From assembly GCF_900496995.4 (NCBI RefSeq), contig NC_044011.1:7410041-7474040 (forward strand): a stretch of DNA of 64,000 nucleotides, in the 5' to 3' direction. The notes beneath the pieces are model-generated. The model did not search any database. It was not told the DNA's origin and saw nothing but the letters and a program-made list of their open reading frames with translations. The DNA is from Aquila chrysaetos chrysaetos (taxonomy: Eukaryota; Chordata; Aves; Accipitriformes; Accipitridae). Below are positions 12,256 through 24,496 of the stretch, piece by piece. Numbering within the stretch: the first letter of the stretch is position 1; each line of letters begins with the position of its first letter. The position numbers and the translations under genes were made by a program.

Positions 12256-14411
12256 AAAGGAGGCTTCACTTGGGTGAAGACTTGATTGAAATTTTAAAAA
12301 GGAAACAGGAAAAAAAAAAAATTAGGTATGTGATGCTGGTGTGGCAGTGTGGCCAGCCTAATAATAGGTGATGTTTACAGTGTGGCAAGCAGGAAAAGGC
12401 ATTTAAATACAGAGAGGGACCTTGGGAATCTCCTTGAAGGAGAGAGAATTTTTTGCTGGCATCTATGTCAGTAGTGCATGTTTTGGCCATGTTCTAGGTA
12501 CACATAACCTGGGAGAAAAGGTTATGTAGCTGAAGCTTTGATTGAAGATGAGTGTACATGAATGCATGAGTTCTGGCATGAGGTGATTACGTTAAACCTA
12601 ACTAGTACTAGAGTCATGAATGTAGAATTGGGTTGAGCTACTGACAGAAAATAATATTTCTCTGCACCTTTTCCCTTCTGTGCATCAAATGGGAAATAGT
12701 ACTTTCCTTTTTCACAAAGCAGTGGAGGTGTAAGTTATTAGTGCAAAGTATCTTAATACAATTTATAGATAATGCTGTTAAGAAATTTTCTTCTGTACTG
12801 TACACTGCCAGTGTAGGAGTTGCCATAACACAGCAAAATATTGATGTGTCTAATCCCCCCCTACTCTGCATCTGGCAGCAGCCATTACCTAGTACTCAGG
12901 AAAGAGGTAAAAATAGGCTAAAAATCACCAAGTAGTCCGGTGCTTCGTTACACAGGAGACAAAAATACTTTTATACTCCTGAAGCAAGTTGCTGTTCTTG
13001 GCCTAGTTAGCATATCTGCAAATATTAGTTCTGCTAAACTGTGAATGTAGTTAACTAATCTTTCTGGGGGTGGGGGGAGTGGGGGGCAAATCCATAACTA
13101 CCTCTTGCCCTGACCAGATTTCTTGTGTGTCTTCAGAGACCAACTGCTTTGAACTTCTGTCTGTTCCTTTGTGTGTTTTCTTGATCTGCTATGTTCCATG
13201 TATGCCATCCCTCCTTTCCCTTCTATTTCTTTATCCCGCTCCTAATGTGGTGGTTTTGGAAGTGGATTAATCCTAATTTTGTGATATTCAGTCCCTTTTC
13301 TGGCCCAATGTCTTTGTAAATGGATCATAGGGAGATTTCAGGAGGGAAGCATGGATTTTTCTGCTACTCTAGTGGTACAAAAGGATGTCAGTCCTAGTTG
13401 TCCATTAGATGTTACTGTAATGAAAATGACTGATCACTTTGTAGTGACAAAAAGGTTTCTAGCACTACATGATTAATCTTGTGTTTCAAATTCTTAATTA
13501 CATCAAATATGCCCACTTCTAATATGGGAAACTTAGTTTGCTGAATACTTGGGAATCTGAAGCTTGTGGACATCTAAAGATGCTTTTCCTCATGAATGAA
13601 GATTCTAGCAGAATACTTAAATTGTTAAGAAGAAAATCAGTATTCTTATTAATGAGGGAGACGCTGTTCTTGCAAAATCTCTAGCCAAAACCAGTCCCAT
13701 AGAGTTCAGTGGGATTACATGGGTGAGTAAATGCAGCAAAGGGAAAAAAATGACTGAAAACCACAATATTTGAATTTCTTTTTAGTTGAGGTTGAGAAAT
13801 TCTGCTTTTCTTTAGGTGGGGATAAGGGATGGAATATGAAATGCATGCTTTGATTAGTCCAGTAAATTTGAACACTGAATTTAGGTCCAGTTCACATCTT
13901 GGTGCTGACAGTGCAGTGAATCTACTGCAGGGTACATGCATTATGCTTATAACAAAAGTATATATGCTAAAGCAATAACAAGATATCATCACTTGGTCTT
14001 CTCTTTGTTTCTACCTTATGCATGTACGGACTGACCAAACAGATCTGGAAGTATACCGGTGTTTTGAGATATCCTGGTTTGGTAATAGGTTAATACCTAA
14101 GGAAGCATGTAACTGCATGTCTCAAGAGTTGAGTGAAGTTCTTAGAAAAGATGTAAAAATAATAGATCTGCATGCACGTGTTTTTAACTTGACTGCAGAT
14201 GCAATGATCCCAGACTCATTGCCTTGATTTGCCCCCCCCCTAAGATTACCTGTGCCTGTCCCACTTCCCCAGTTCCCTGCTGTTACATACACTTTGCTAC
14301 TGCTCTCAGCCTGTGGCATCCGAGCTTTGTGTCCCAAAGGCTAAAATGCAATCCTGTGAATTGGAGCTAAACAGAGATTTTAAAAATCAAGATGATGCGT
14401 ATGATATAGGC
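12256..14411. other. Upstream non-coding sequence, nothing recognised
   Basis: AT-rich DNA with no transposable element, RNA gene or convincing reading frame visible to me. Confidence 0.45.
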
Positions 14412-14578
14412 TTTGGAATAGGCTGCCCAGGGAAGTGGTTGAGTCACCATCCCTGGAGGTATTCAAAAAGCGCGTAGATGAGGTACTCCATAACATGGTT
14501 TAGTGGGCATGGATAATGGTTGGACTCGATTATCTTGAAGGTCTTTTCCAACCTAAATGATTCTATGATTCTATATGA
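14412..14578 (+). mobile_element. CR1 LINE 3' fragment
   Basis: The stretch begins GGAATAGGCTGCCCAGGGAA, runs through GTTGGACTCGATTATCTTGA and ends with ATTCTATGATTCTAT, the typical CR1 3' untranslated region and terminal repeat. It is a very short 5'-truncated copy. Confidence 0.9.
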
Positions 14579-15719
14579 TCATGTACAATCTTCATATATC
14601 TTCTCTGGGAACATGTGTCTGATGGATGAAGGTGTCTGGGTTTTGTAAAGCAAGTGTCATTTGTGCTCTCAATTTGTTCCACTTGATCTTGGCTCTGGCC
14701 TCACAGCTGTTGGCACTGCAAGGCTGTTTGGGAGAGCCAGTCTGGGTAAAGCTTCTTCTGGGAAGAAGCAGGGGTAGAACACAAGAGCCAGGGAGTGTGT
14801 AGCAGCCAGATATTGTAGCTTCGCATTTCAGGTACATGTCTGTTATGTGATTGACATCACTCCCACTGTATTTCTTTGTGAGCAGAGAGTAAAGCCAGTG
14901 ATCTAGATATTTAATTGCTCAATCTGTAAAGCAGATGAAGCTGCATAATTGGTGTTACAAGTTGTTAGTTCAGTGTTGGTGCAGATGTCAAGGGAAGTGT
15001 TCATCTTGTACCACAGAAGTAAAAGACTGGGTTCAAGCAACAGTATCTAAATGCACGGCTCTATTTTGGCTGTGGGTGAGGTCTGATATTTTTTTTTTTC
15101 TTTTTTTTTTTTTTAATCATAGTCAGTGAATTTGACTCTCTCTCCTAACCCTGCTTGGCATTTAGACTTACAGGGCAGCTTACTTGTGTTAAATAGAGCT
15201 TGAGGGATCTGAGGCGGGACTGGAGGAGGAACACTGCTCGAATGTTCCTTTGTAAACTGGCAGAAGAGTTTTTGCTGTTAACAAAGTTGCTCTGGATTTG
15301 TGCAGCGCTGCTGCTATGGAAATAAGCTGTGGCTTTTTGAGCATGGAACAGAAGAAAAATGCACTTTGCACACTGACTATTCCGAAATGGTTCTTTGAAG
15401 AGCAGTGATTTATTTAGCAGTAACGCCTTTCGGAACATGATAAAGTTGCCTGAACAAGGTAACGTGTGTGTTTTAACCCCAATTTGAGGAGAATCCGAAT
15501 CAACATCTGCATGAATCGTGCTCTCTGCAGCTGGGTATCTGGCGCAGCGTGTCATGCCTGTTACGGTAAGGTTGTAATAGGCCGTGAGAGCCGAAGCAGA
15601 AGGAAACGGTATCTGAACAGACAGGCTTTACTACAGGCTTCGTGACAAAGAAATACAGTAGCAAAGCAAGTGATAAGTAAGGTAGCTCTTTTTAAGACTG
15701 GAATAATATCGGGCTCGGT
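14579..15719. other. Promoter-proximal upstream sequence
   Basis: Ordinary sequence between a CR1 fragment and the CpG island. Poly-T runs interrupted by single bases lie at about 15,089-15,114. No exon or element was recognised. Confidence 0.45.
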
Positions 15720-15979
15720 GAACTTCACCCATCATTCCGTTGGCTGCGCTGCCTACCACGCTACGAACGCTCTGAATGGGGGGGGAAGGGGGGCCCGTTC
15801 CCCGTCTCTTTCCTCCTCCACGCCCCAGCCCCAGCCCTGCCATCCTTCCCCAGGCAGCGGCCGGGGCTCGGCGGGGCGCAGCCGCCCCCTCCCCGCCGCG
15901 GGGGGCCGCGCTGCCGTCGCCATAGCAGCGCCCGCCGCCGCCGCCGCCTCCTCGGGCTCAACTTTACCCCGCGCTTAAA

Positions 15980-16292
15980 AGCGAGAGCCGCCGCCGAGGG
16001 GGGGACACGGGACGGGGCTGCGGAGCGGCCGGCCTCGCCTTGCCCTGCCTCCGCGCCTGCGGAGCGCCCGCGCCCCGCCTGCGAGCGAGCGAGCGAGCGA
16101 TCGAGCCAGCCGCCCCGGGGTGCGGCGGCGGGCCGGCGGGGAGCCATATTGCCGAGCGGGCGGAGGGTCCCGGGCAGGGCTCCGCCGGGGCTCCCGGCCG
16201 CCGCCGCTACCCTCCTGCCCCGCTTCCCTCGGCGGCCGCCGCCGCGCTTTCCTTTTCTGCTCGATCCCGGCGCCCGGCAGGCATCGCCCAGC
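15980..16292 (+). other. Putative 5' untranslated region of the RSK-like gene
   Basis: This GC-rich stretch immediately precedes the first coding exon. It contains no ATG from about 15,780 up to the ATG at 16,293, so a ribosome scanning any transcript that begins in the island would meet 16,293 first. The frame of that ATG stays open upstream as far as I checked (to about 16,083), including a TTG at 16,149, but no ATG exists there, so an N-terminal extension is not expected. The left boundary is arbitrary because the transcription start is unknown. Confidence 0.5.
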
Positions 16293-16355
16293 ATGCCGAT
16301 CGCCCACTTGCTGGAGCTATGGAAGGGGATAGAGGTGGAGCCCATGGAGACGGAG
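16293..16355 (+). CDS. RPS6KA2: First coding exon, p90 ribosomal S6 kinase (RSK) family, probably RSK3
   Basis: The exon has 21 codons, starting MPIAHLLELW and ending EVEPMETE, and ends exactly at GAG|GTGAGC, a consensus donor, in phase 0. The start is supported by an A at -3 and by the absence of upstream ATGs in the CpG island. RSK kinases commonly begin MPxAQL followed by a short acidic segment before the N-terminal AGC-type kinase domain; this sequence fits that pattern, and from memory is closest to the alternative upstream N-terminus of RPS6KA2. The full protein would be a two-kinase-domain Ser/Thr kinase activated by ERK and PDK1, acting in cytoplasm and nucleus. No catalytic residue is in this exon, so the family call rests on N-terminal similarity alone. 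RPS6KA3, RPS6KA1 or RPS6KA6 are less likely alternatives. Confidence 0.62.
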
Positions 16356-19300
16356 GTGAGCGGCCGCCGGCGGCCCCCCTCTCCCGCCGCCTTCGGTGCT
16401 GCCCCGAACCTGGCGCAATGGGGTGCGATGGGGGATCCCCGCCGCCTCCGCTCGCTACCGGCGGCGCGGCGAGAGGCTCGGCTCGGGAACCTGTTGCCCC
16501 GCACCCGGAGTGGTTTGGAGCGGGGCGGGGGGGGTGGGGTCCGGCGGCCTCTGCCCACCCCCGCACCCCGCGGCGAGTTCGGGTGGGAACCGTAGGGCTG
16601 GGGCGGCTGGAAGGGAAGGAGCGCGTAAAGGGGATGGAAACCTGCAAAGCCGGCCGAGTGGAGCTTGGGCTCGCGTTTAAACGCGACGTGCGTGAGCGCT
16701 AATCTCAGCCTAGGCTAGGTCCGCCGTCCTCGCTTCTGTTGTGATTTCTGAGCTTCCCCGTGTTTGTTTCAGCATCGGCGCAAAATAAAAGTCGGAGCCT
16801 CGCCCGTCGGCCCTAAGCGCAGGGCTGCGCTGTCGGGAGCGTGCGGGACACACACGCCGCGGTGATGAGCGGGCTGGCGTGTGCTCGCGGTCCGTCTCGT
16901 AGAGTTCCGTTACCTGCGATTTAAGGTTGCCTGAGGTCGTCAGCGAAAGGGGTCTGTTGGTGCAGCAGTGGGCAGGGTGGGTTCCTGAGTGTTTCTGGGG
17001 CTCTCGGGTAGTGCAACAAAAAAAGTATTTCTGGTCAACCGTCTCTCAGCCCAGGGTGTGAATTTGTAACGGGTGATGGAAATAGATGAGTGAAACCTGG
17101 CGGGGGTGTGTTTAATTTGTAATGCTCCTCCTCCCCCCACACCGGTGCTTTGGTCAGAGTACCGTAACAGGGTTTTGGGGAGAGGGACGGAGCGGGGTGC
17201 AACTTAACTAGCCAGGTGACAGGGCTCACAAAACACTTGCCTCAAAAGAGGAGTTGCTGAACTGTGGAAAAGGCTTCATTCGTATAGAGTGCTAGTTTAC
17301 ATATTTAAACAATACAGGAGAAGTGATACTATAATGTATTATACCAGCATAGCTCATTCTGGAGTCCCTAGGTTAAGAATGAGTTTGGGGGGCTTCCGGA
17401 GGTTTGTATCGCGTAATTCATTTCTGAGCGCTGCCGCTTGCTCTGCTTTGTGTGATGCAAGGAATCGGAGGGCTAACAAACAGGTTGTATCTTGGAAATA
17501 GCGTTTTCTTCCTGATTTTGTTTAAGAAGTCAGCTGACACCTTGTTATGTCACTTTCCCAATGAGAAGACTTGTATAACTATACTTAGTGTGAACAGGTT
17601 TTCTTTCCTGAACATGTAGAAATGATGCTTTTCTCCCCACCCCCAAGTCTGCCTTTCTATTGACCACAGTGTTCAAAGTGCATGTACATGCTTGTTCTCT
17701 TCCTTCCTCCCTCCCTCCCTCCTAAAACCAGTTTGTTTTGTTAGTGTCCGTATTTTTCTTTCTGCCCCAGACAGAAAACACTTCAGTTGTTGCTCAGATT
17801 GCTTTTTCTGCCCTCATCTTCTGGGGAAAAACTTCCCTAGATCATAGGGTAAGCTCCTGCACTAAGGCCCAATGCCCATTGTTTGGGACCACAGCTTTCT
17901 ATTGTCACCTCTTTAGTTGGTAGAGGACCTTTTAGACCTTTCTTCCAGAAGAAACCATGTGGGTCTCCTTACCGAGTGTACCTGACCCGTTACAATGCTA
18001 GTTAACCAGATATTTGGTTTTGTGGGTGGGTTTTGGTTTGGGTTTTTTTTTTTTTTTTCATTTCCTGCTTTAAAGAATACCATAGCTGTGAGCTATACTG
18101 TTCTATCACTCTTGCTGAGATTTCACTTACAAAAAGCTTACAGAGGGTTAAGGAAGGACAGGCACAAACTTTTGCAGTTCAGATGAGAACAACAGATAAA
18201 GCACCATTTATTGGCTCAATTTATTGTTATCTCTGAGCAGGTTAAAGATATGCTATAGCTTATAACCCTTTTAAATCATGCTGTAGATAGAATTCCTAAA
18301 GTACTGTTTGCCCAAATCTAGTGAAGGTACATAGAAATTAATTTCATCTCTTGTGGGCTATTGTCCATGAAGACCAGTCGTCTTTTCAAACAGCAACGAC
18401 GTTTACTCTTTAATGAGCTGAATGCAGCTTAAACACTAGCGATTGGACTGATTTGAGGGAGCTGCCACAGGCTCTGAATCTGTGTGGGATAAAATGTTTT
18501 CATGATTGTCTGCAAGTTGTTCTTTTTCACAGAAGCTTTTCACAGTTAGTAGACAAGGAGGGAGACAGTTTTATTCTTTTATGCATATGGACCTCTTTCT
18601 CCTCCCCTTCCTTAATGCCAAAAAACCTTCTAAAATAGAGGCATTTATGAGTGCCTGTGCATGACTCAGGTGAATGACTTGCAGATATTAAAGACAGCAT
18701 TTATAGTAAATCAATTGCTTGATAAGGAAAAGTGCATTGAGGGCATGTTCTGTATTATGTTTTATAAAGGAAGATTGGAGCAAAATCCTGTTTCTTTCAC
18801 CTGTTGACTCAGGAGGTCGTTAATTGTGTCTGACAACTAAGCAAGAAAATTGGGGTATTTGCTGGGTCTAGAATTTCTTTGTGGGTAGGCAAAGTTATTG
18901 ATCCCTCTCAAGCTGGATGGATGGGGTAGTGAATTGCAGCCCTGGGAATATTTTCCTGAGGAAGTGCTGCATGATCAAGCTCTATGTAATCTTTCTACCT
19001 ATTTTCCAAAGGGTTCATCACTTCATAGATTTCAGCTGACCACCCATTAAATGACAATATTTAAATGGGAGTTGAGTGTTTAGAAAATTTGATCCTGTGT
19101 ATACATATATTCTCCCTTCTCAGCAAGAAATACTGTTCTTGTTCTCTAGTTTATTCATGGATAATCTTGTTTAGTTCTTCATTGTGCAATTTCTATGACA
19201 AATGTGGCTTTGACTATTCATCAGCAATTTTAATAGTGCTAGTGTGCTCTTGCTTTCTCCTATATCTCTTAGTACAGGTAAATTAACCTTTGAATCCATG

Positions 19301-19505
19301 AGGACCTGCTCTCTCCAAGATGTACAAAATGCCGAGGGTGGAGAATTGAACATGCCTGCTACAGTAGTATAAATTTGGAGTGACTTAACTGACTAAAAGT
19401 AAACTGACTGTATTTTGTGCTAGAATCTGGCTTAGACTTGTGTATTTCTCAATAACATGTATTTACAAGACTTTTTTCCTCTCTCTTCTCCTCTCTGTTC
19501 ACTAG
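16356..19505 (+). other. RPS6KA2: Intron 1 of the RSK-like gene
   Basis: This is 3,150 bases between the donor GTGAGC and the acceptor TTCACTAG. The first 500 bases belong to the CpG island; the rest is ordinary AT-rich sequence. It contains a CTCC-type simple repeat (about 17,703-17,722) and a poly-T tract near 18,041-18,058. A long pyrimidine run, about 19,469-19,500, precedes the acceptor. No further exon, transposable element or RNA gene was recognised in it. Confidence 0.6.
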
Positions 19506-19550
19506 CCTGTGGTGGAAGATGCTGCCCTGGATGAAGAACCTGTAAAAGAG
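19506..19550 (+). CDS. RPS6KA2: Second coding exon, RSK-family N-terminal acidic segment
   Basis: The exon has 15 codons reading PVVEDAALDEEPVKE, in phase 0 on both sides, so it continues the frame of the exon at 16,293 without interruption. It is bounded by a strong TTTTTTCCTCTCTCTTCTCC-type tract with a CACTAG acceptor and by GAG|GTAAAT as donor. RSK genes have a short acidic second exon between the MPxAQL exon and the exon carrying the VKEI..HHVKEG motif; the acidic composition and position fit. Reading straight on beyond the donor would quickly leave RSK-like sequence, which supports splicing. The next exon was looked for in the remaining 44 kb and not found. The exon is real with moderate confidence; the paralogue name is inference. 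Confidence 0.6.
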
Positions 19551-21829
19551 GTAAATCTGTTTTGTTCATGGATCACACAAATGTTAGGAAATTATTATGA
19601 TATAATCTTCTGCCTTCGTGGAAACAAAATGTCTCCGGTACTTCTCCACATGCTTCTGGCCCTGAAGATGCAAAACCAACCCATTTTTTGGTCTCTTATT
19701 ACAAGATCAAGTGAAAAAAGGATAATAGACTTGTTCAACTACAGGTTAGGGAATTTTATTTTCCATATATTATCCTTGTGCTGGTTTTCCAAGAAAGAAC
19801 ATAAAACTTCATGAGGTCTATTGATTTCTTGCAGAGAAGATTTTTGTGATGACCTCAAAAAGAGTAGCTGTCATCAGAACAATGCTTGTGTATTGTGAAT
19901 TGTGCCTGATGAATTAACGCCAAATACTATTAAATTGAATTAATTTCTGTTTGTCCACTAGGACGGCTCTTCATCCAGAGCAAGACTGAGCTCTTTCCTT
20001 CAAGTTAATCTATTGTTTGTATTATAGTAGCATTGTACTATTGTGCTAATTTAAAACAAACCCAAAAATACCTACAGAAAACCACAAGTCTTGCCTCAAA
20101 GTGTTTAAATGTCAAAGAGAAGAGATAGAAGGTGATATGAAGATACAAAGCAGGTGAGGACAATTCAACATTCACTGTTATGATGAGCTGAGGGCAAAGC
20201 TTGACTGTAAAACTGGCTGCTGCTTGTCCTAGGTGCTGCTGGTTTGTGTAGAGCAAATCAAGGTGTGCTTGAAAGTTTGTTGGGCATCTCCTGATTTCAA
20301 GAAGTGAGGGAGACTGAATCCTTTCAGGATTGAAGGAAGGCTGCAAAGGCACTTGTCTAAATAGCCACCTTTGAACACACTAAGCTTCCCAGTATCTCTT
20401 ATTCTTTGAAATTTCAAACTTACCTTTGTGATGTTTAGTTTTCAGTGCAAGGGTAAGTTTTTGTTACTTTCTGCTATGTTAAAGGAATAGTTTTAACCCC
20501 CCTAATGACAGAAAGGAAGAAGAAATCTTAGTTTTGAGCTCTGTGAAATGGATGCAACTTCCAAATGTAACTTTTTCCCCCCTTTTCTGTTTTTTAAAAA
20601 AACAGCACTAAATTACTCTTCAGAAAGCTTGGGGCTGAAATGAAGTGCAGGTGTCAGGGCTTATCACATTCTTTGAGGATATTGCTGAAGATTAAATTTC
20701 TGGTTTGTGGGTTTGGGTTTTCGGATTTTTTTTTTTGTGAAGATAGCCTTAATTTCCTAAAAGAATTTAAACCTAGTTAACTTTCATTAGGGATGCATCT
20801 TATAATTCTTAAGTTTTAAATTTGGCAGAAAAAAATTGCATGTAATGAGTACTTATATAGAAAATGCAGTCCTGTCTTCTCTTATTTTCTGATGTGTTCA
20901 CTGCTGTAAGTATTACAATTTGCAGTTTGGTATCTGCAATAGCGTTTATCTTTCTGTATGTCTACTCCTGCCTCAGCAAGGCAATTGCAGTGTCTGTGTG
21001 CCAAGTGGGAGGATGTACTTATGTCTGATTGAAAAACCTGCTGCACTTGTGCATTATAAAACCACATACACAGGGACCGCTAACAAATCATTGACAGTGA
21101 TATTTCACTGTCCAATGTAGAAGTACCCTCACCCTTCACTTAACTTTCCTCCATTCGCCTTCGTTATGCAGTACTACAGAAAAATACAATAAGAAAAACT
21201 GGCTGGTTTTTGCCCTTACTCTGCCACTGTCATGTTATTTTAACCCTTTACTGGCTTAGTCTGTAAGCCTGTTCTATTTCTATGAAGCTTGCATCTTACT
21301 GTAGTGGTATTGTAGGAAAGAACGGTCTGCTGTTCTGGTGGCTTTCTTACTGATAGCTGTACTGTGCCCAAGCCCAAAGCCATTTTTTTCAGGAAACATT
21401 AAAGCATGGCTTAAAGGGTGAATTTAAATCATGTAATGCAATGGATCACATTTGCTCAAAGGATGGTCTTGTAAATAACCTGCTTTTAGGCTATGTTGGC
21501 CTCCTGCTGTTTCTCTTATCCCATGTGTAGTATGGACAAATGAGATGGCAAAATGTATTATAAAAACTGCACTTCTCATTTTTGAGGCCTGATCTTGCTG
21601 TTGGTGGGCAAGTACTTTAAAAGTCTTGGGGGACATAAATTAACAGCATTGTTGGATACAGCAAGCGTTTCTTGGTCCTAGAGTAGTGTGTGTCAGCTCT
21701 GCTCTAGAATTGTCACCCAAATTACTCAGGGTTGCTATCACCAGGGTGTTCGCCTAGGAGGTCCTCCCAAAGCCCATGGACCCTGTTTGTCCTGCTTTGA
21801 GGGTCCACAAAGGCAAGCAAGTTAGTTTC
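19551..21829. other. Intronic stretch, nothing recognised
   Basis: AT-rich intronic DNA. The open frame that runs through exon 2 beyond the donor (to about 19,814) loses any family resemblance after 19,550 and is judged intronic read-through. Confidence 0.45.
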
Positions 21830-23840
21830 TGGGCAGCCTGTTCTAGTGTTTGATCACCCTAAGAGCAAAAACATTTTCTTGTGTTTAAATAGAATTTCCT
21901 GTGTTTTGGTTTGTGCCCGCTGCCTCTTGTCACTTCACTGGATACCACTGAGAAGACTCTGGCTCTGTTCTCTTTACTTCCTTCAGGTATTTATACATAA
22001 GATCCATTCTCCATTCCTTCCCTGTCCCCTGCGTTGTCTTCTCCAAGGGGAACATTCCAGCTTTCTCAGACTTCCCTTTTAGGTCGGGTCCTCTCACCCC
22101 TTAATCATTTTTGTGGTGGTCCACCTTCACTGGGCTTGCATTAGTACGTTAATGTCTCTGGTGCACTGGGAAGCCCAGAACAGGATACCACTCTAGATGT
22201 CTCGCCAGTGCCAAGTAGAAGGGAAGGATCACCTCCCTTGACCCGCTGGCAACGCCTTTTCTAATAGAGCCCAGGGTGTTGTCAACTTTCTTTGCCAAAA
22301 GGGTGCATTGCTGGCTCACGTTCAATTTGTCCACTGGACCCCCAGCTCCTTTTCTGCAAAAATGACTTCCAGCTGTTTGGCCCCCAGCCTGTAGCAGTGC
22401 ATAGGGTTATTCTTCCCGAGGTGCAGGACCTTGCATTTCCCCTTTGCTGAGCTTCAGGGTACTCCCGTCAACCAATTTCTCCAGTCAGTAAAGGTCCCTC
22501 TGGACAGCAGCACAGCTCTCCGGTGTATCAGCTACTCCTCCATGTTTTGTAACGTGTACAAACTTGCAGAGTGTGTACTCTGTCCAATCATCCCAGTCAT
22601 TAATGAAGATGTTGAACAATACTGGACCCAGTATTGACCCCTGGGGTATGCCACTAGTGACTGACCTCCAGCTGGACTTTGTGCTGATCACAACCCTTTG
22701 AGTACGGCAGTTCAGTTTTTGATCCATCTCGCTGTCCACTTATCTAGTCACTACTTCATCAAGTTGTCTGAGATGGTGATATTGAAACAATGTCAAAAGC
22801 CTTGCTTCATCAAGATAAAAACCACTCACTGCTCTGCCCTCACCCACCAGAACAGTCACCTCTTCATAGAAGGCTGCCAGGTTGTTTAAGTGCAATTTTC
22901 CTCTTCACAAATCTATGTTGCCTACTCCAAATCATCTCCTTGTCGTTCATATGTTTGGGAATTCTTTCTAGAAGGATTTGCTTCATCACCTTTCCAGGGA
23001 TCAAGGTGAGTCTGAGTGGCTTGCAGTTCCCTGGATCCTCCTTCTTGAAGGTAGGAACTACATTTTGCTTTCTTCCAGCTCTCAAGAAGCTCTTCTAATT
23101 GCCATGAATCTTTGGAGTATTGAGAGTGGCCTTCACAATGACATCAGCCAGCTCCCTCAGCACTCACAGATATATCTTATCAGGTCCTACAGATTTTTTT
23201 TTTTAAATGTCCAGTTTAAATGTCCCTAACCTGATTCTCTTCCACCAAGGACAAGTCTTTCTTTGCTGCCTGTCTCGGGGACTTGGGATTCCCAAAGGCC
23301 CGGTACTGCCAGTAAAGACCAAGGCAAAGAAGGCACTGGGTACCTTGGCCGCCTTGCATCCCTTGTCACCATCTCCCCTTCCCCACTCGGCAGCAGGATC
23401 AAAGGTATTTCTTTTGCTGCTGATATACCTGTAGCAGCCCTTCTTGTTGCCCAGGGTTGTGATCCTGCTTTTTGCTTTGTTCTTTTCTCTCAGGATCTTG
23501 AGTTCCTCCTTCTTGTGGTAACTGCAACCAAGACTGCCCTTGAACTTCACATTCCTGACGAGTCCTTCCTTGTTTGTAAGGATCAGGCCCAGCAGAACAA
23601 TTTCCCTCAGCAGCTCCTTGATCACCTGTGTCAGGGAGTGCATTCATCAATGCAGAAATCTCCTGAATTGCTTGTGCACTTTCAGAAGATACCAGGGTGG
23701 ATAAAGTGGATCCTTTGAGGATCAGGGCCTGCACACGTAAGGCTTCTTCCAGTTGTCTGAAGAAAGGCTCTACTTCTTCCTGATCGGGTTTTCTGTAGCA
23801 GGTACCTGCCACAGCATCGAGGCACATCTGTGCTAGTGTA
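21830..23840 (-). pseudogene. CR1 LINE ORF2 (endonuclease/reverse transcriptase) relic
   Basis: Read on the minus strand from right to left, pieces of CR1 ORF2 appear in the correct order in different frames. They are the end of the endonuclease region near 23,700-23,830 (CYRKPDQEEVEPFF), a linker with SKAKSRITTL-like text (here NKAKSRITTLGN), the reverse-transcriptase entry near 22,900-23,060 (IPGKVMKQ), and the palm segment near 22,600-22,680 ([14 protein letters not shown]). The catalytic FADD box is destroyed (FVHV). The C-terminal part continues leftwards to the GGGCAGCCTGTTC motif at 21,831. Internal deletions of roughly one hundred codons and many frame breaks make it non-functional. 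The terminal CR1 3' repeat is missing at the left edge. Confidence 0.88.
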
Positions 23841-24496
23841 ATGCTGAACTGCCAGTAACAGCCTCTCTTTCAAAGGTGCTAGAGTAGTATTCAACTACAG
23901 AGACAATGGAGAATGTTTCCAGGCTGTTTGTTGTGGTCATCACTAGGATTACCTCAAAACAGCTTAACCAGTGTACACAAGTACTAGAATTGCTGGTATA
24001 TCACTTCATTTCTCTGACCAAAAAAAAAGCAGCTAACTTAAGGCAGGTCAGAACATTCTGGTTTGCCATTCAAAGAGTTGCTGTTGTTGCAAAATTGGAG
24101 AGGTGGTTGTTGGTTTTTTTCAGTAGTATCTGGTAAACTTTCCCTTGTGTCTCCCACTTCAATTGATCAAAGGTCTCAATACACCTAGTACAGACTGTTT
24201 AATCCATTATAAAACTAAATGTATGTTGTGGATGATTTTTAATAGTAATCATAATGACTGCGTAGCAAAGTAAAAAAAGTCTGCATCTTGGTTGTTAAGC
24301 TCGCAGGCCACAGCTTAGTATGCATATTGAGGGTCTACAAAACAGAATAACTGTAAATTTCTCTGCCGCTTCATGAGTTGTGTGTTTTGGATGTTGGCAA
24401 TGATCAACCTTCCTGGGGCAGGAGGTTGTTAAAGAGAATGACTGAAGTTTCTTGGTTATTTGTATCTGTGTATGTTTTTATATGTATATATACCCC

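Larger units (their letters stand above)
15720..16900 (+). promoter_or_regulatory. CpG-island promoter of the RSK-like gene
   Basis: G+C and CpG density rise sharply here and fall again after about 16,900, in contrast with the AT-rich, CpG-poor flanks. The stretch contains long G runs (15,778-15,793), GC-box-like GGGGCGG/CCGCCC strings, a CCG triplet run near 15,931-15,948 and a GCGA tetranucleotide run (16,081-16,100). A TATA-like CTTAAAAG lies near 15,974, but most CpG-island promoters start transcription at dispersed sites, so no single start site can be assigned. It overlaps the first coding exon and therefore is most likely the housekeeping-type promoter of that gene, reading to the right. 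No matching first exon on the minus strand was recognised, so there is no evidence that the promoter is bidirectional. Confidence 0.85.

Noticed and set aside
16149..16292. In-frame 48-codon extension upstream of the MPIA start
   Set aside because: It would start at TTG, not ATG; the composition is that of a GC-rich 5' untranslated region, and RSK proteins begin at the MPxA motif.
15761..16558. 265-codon open frame on the minus strand across the CpG island
   Set aside because: It is Arg/Gly/Pro-rich, lies antisense to the RSK exon, and is matched by long open frames in other phases; GC-rich sequence has few stop codons.
19551..19814. Open frame continuing past exon 2
   Set aside because: A strong GTAAAT donor sits at 19,551 and the downstream text has no RSK resemblance; judged intronic read-through.
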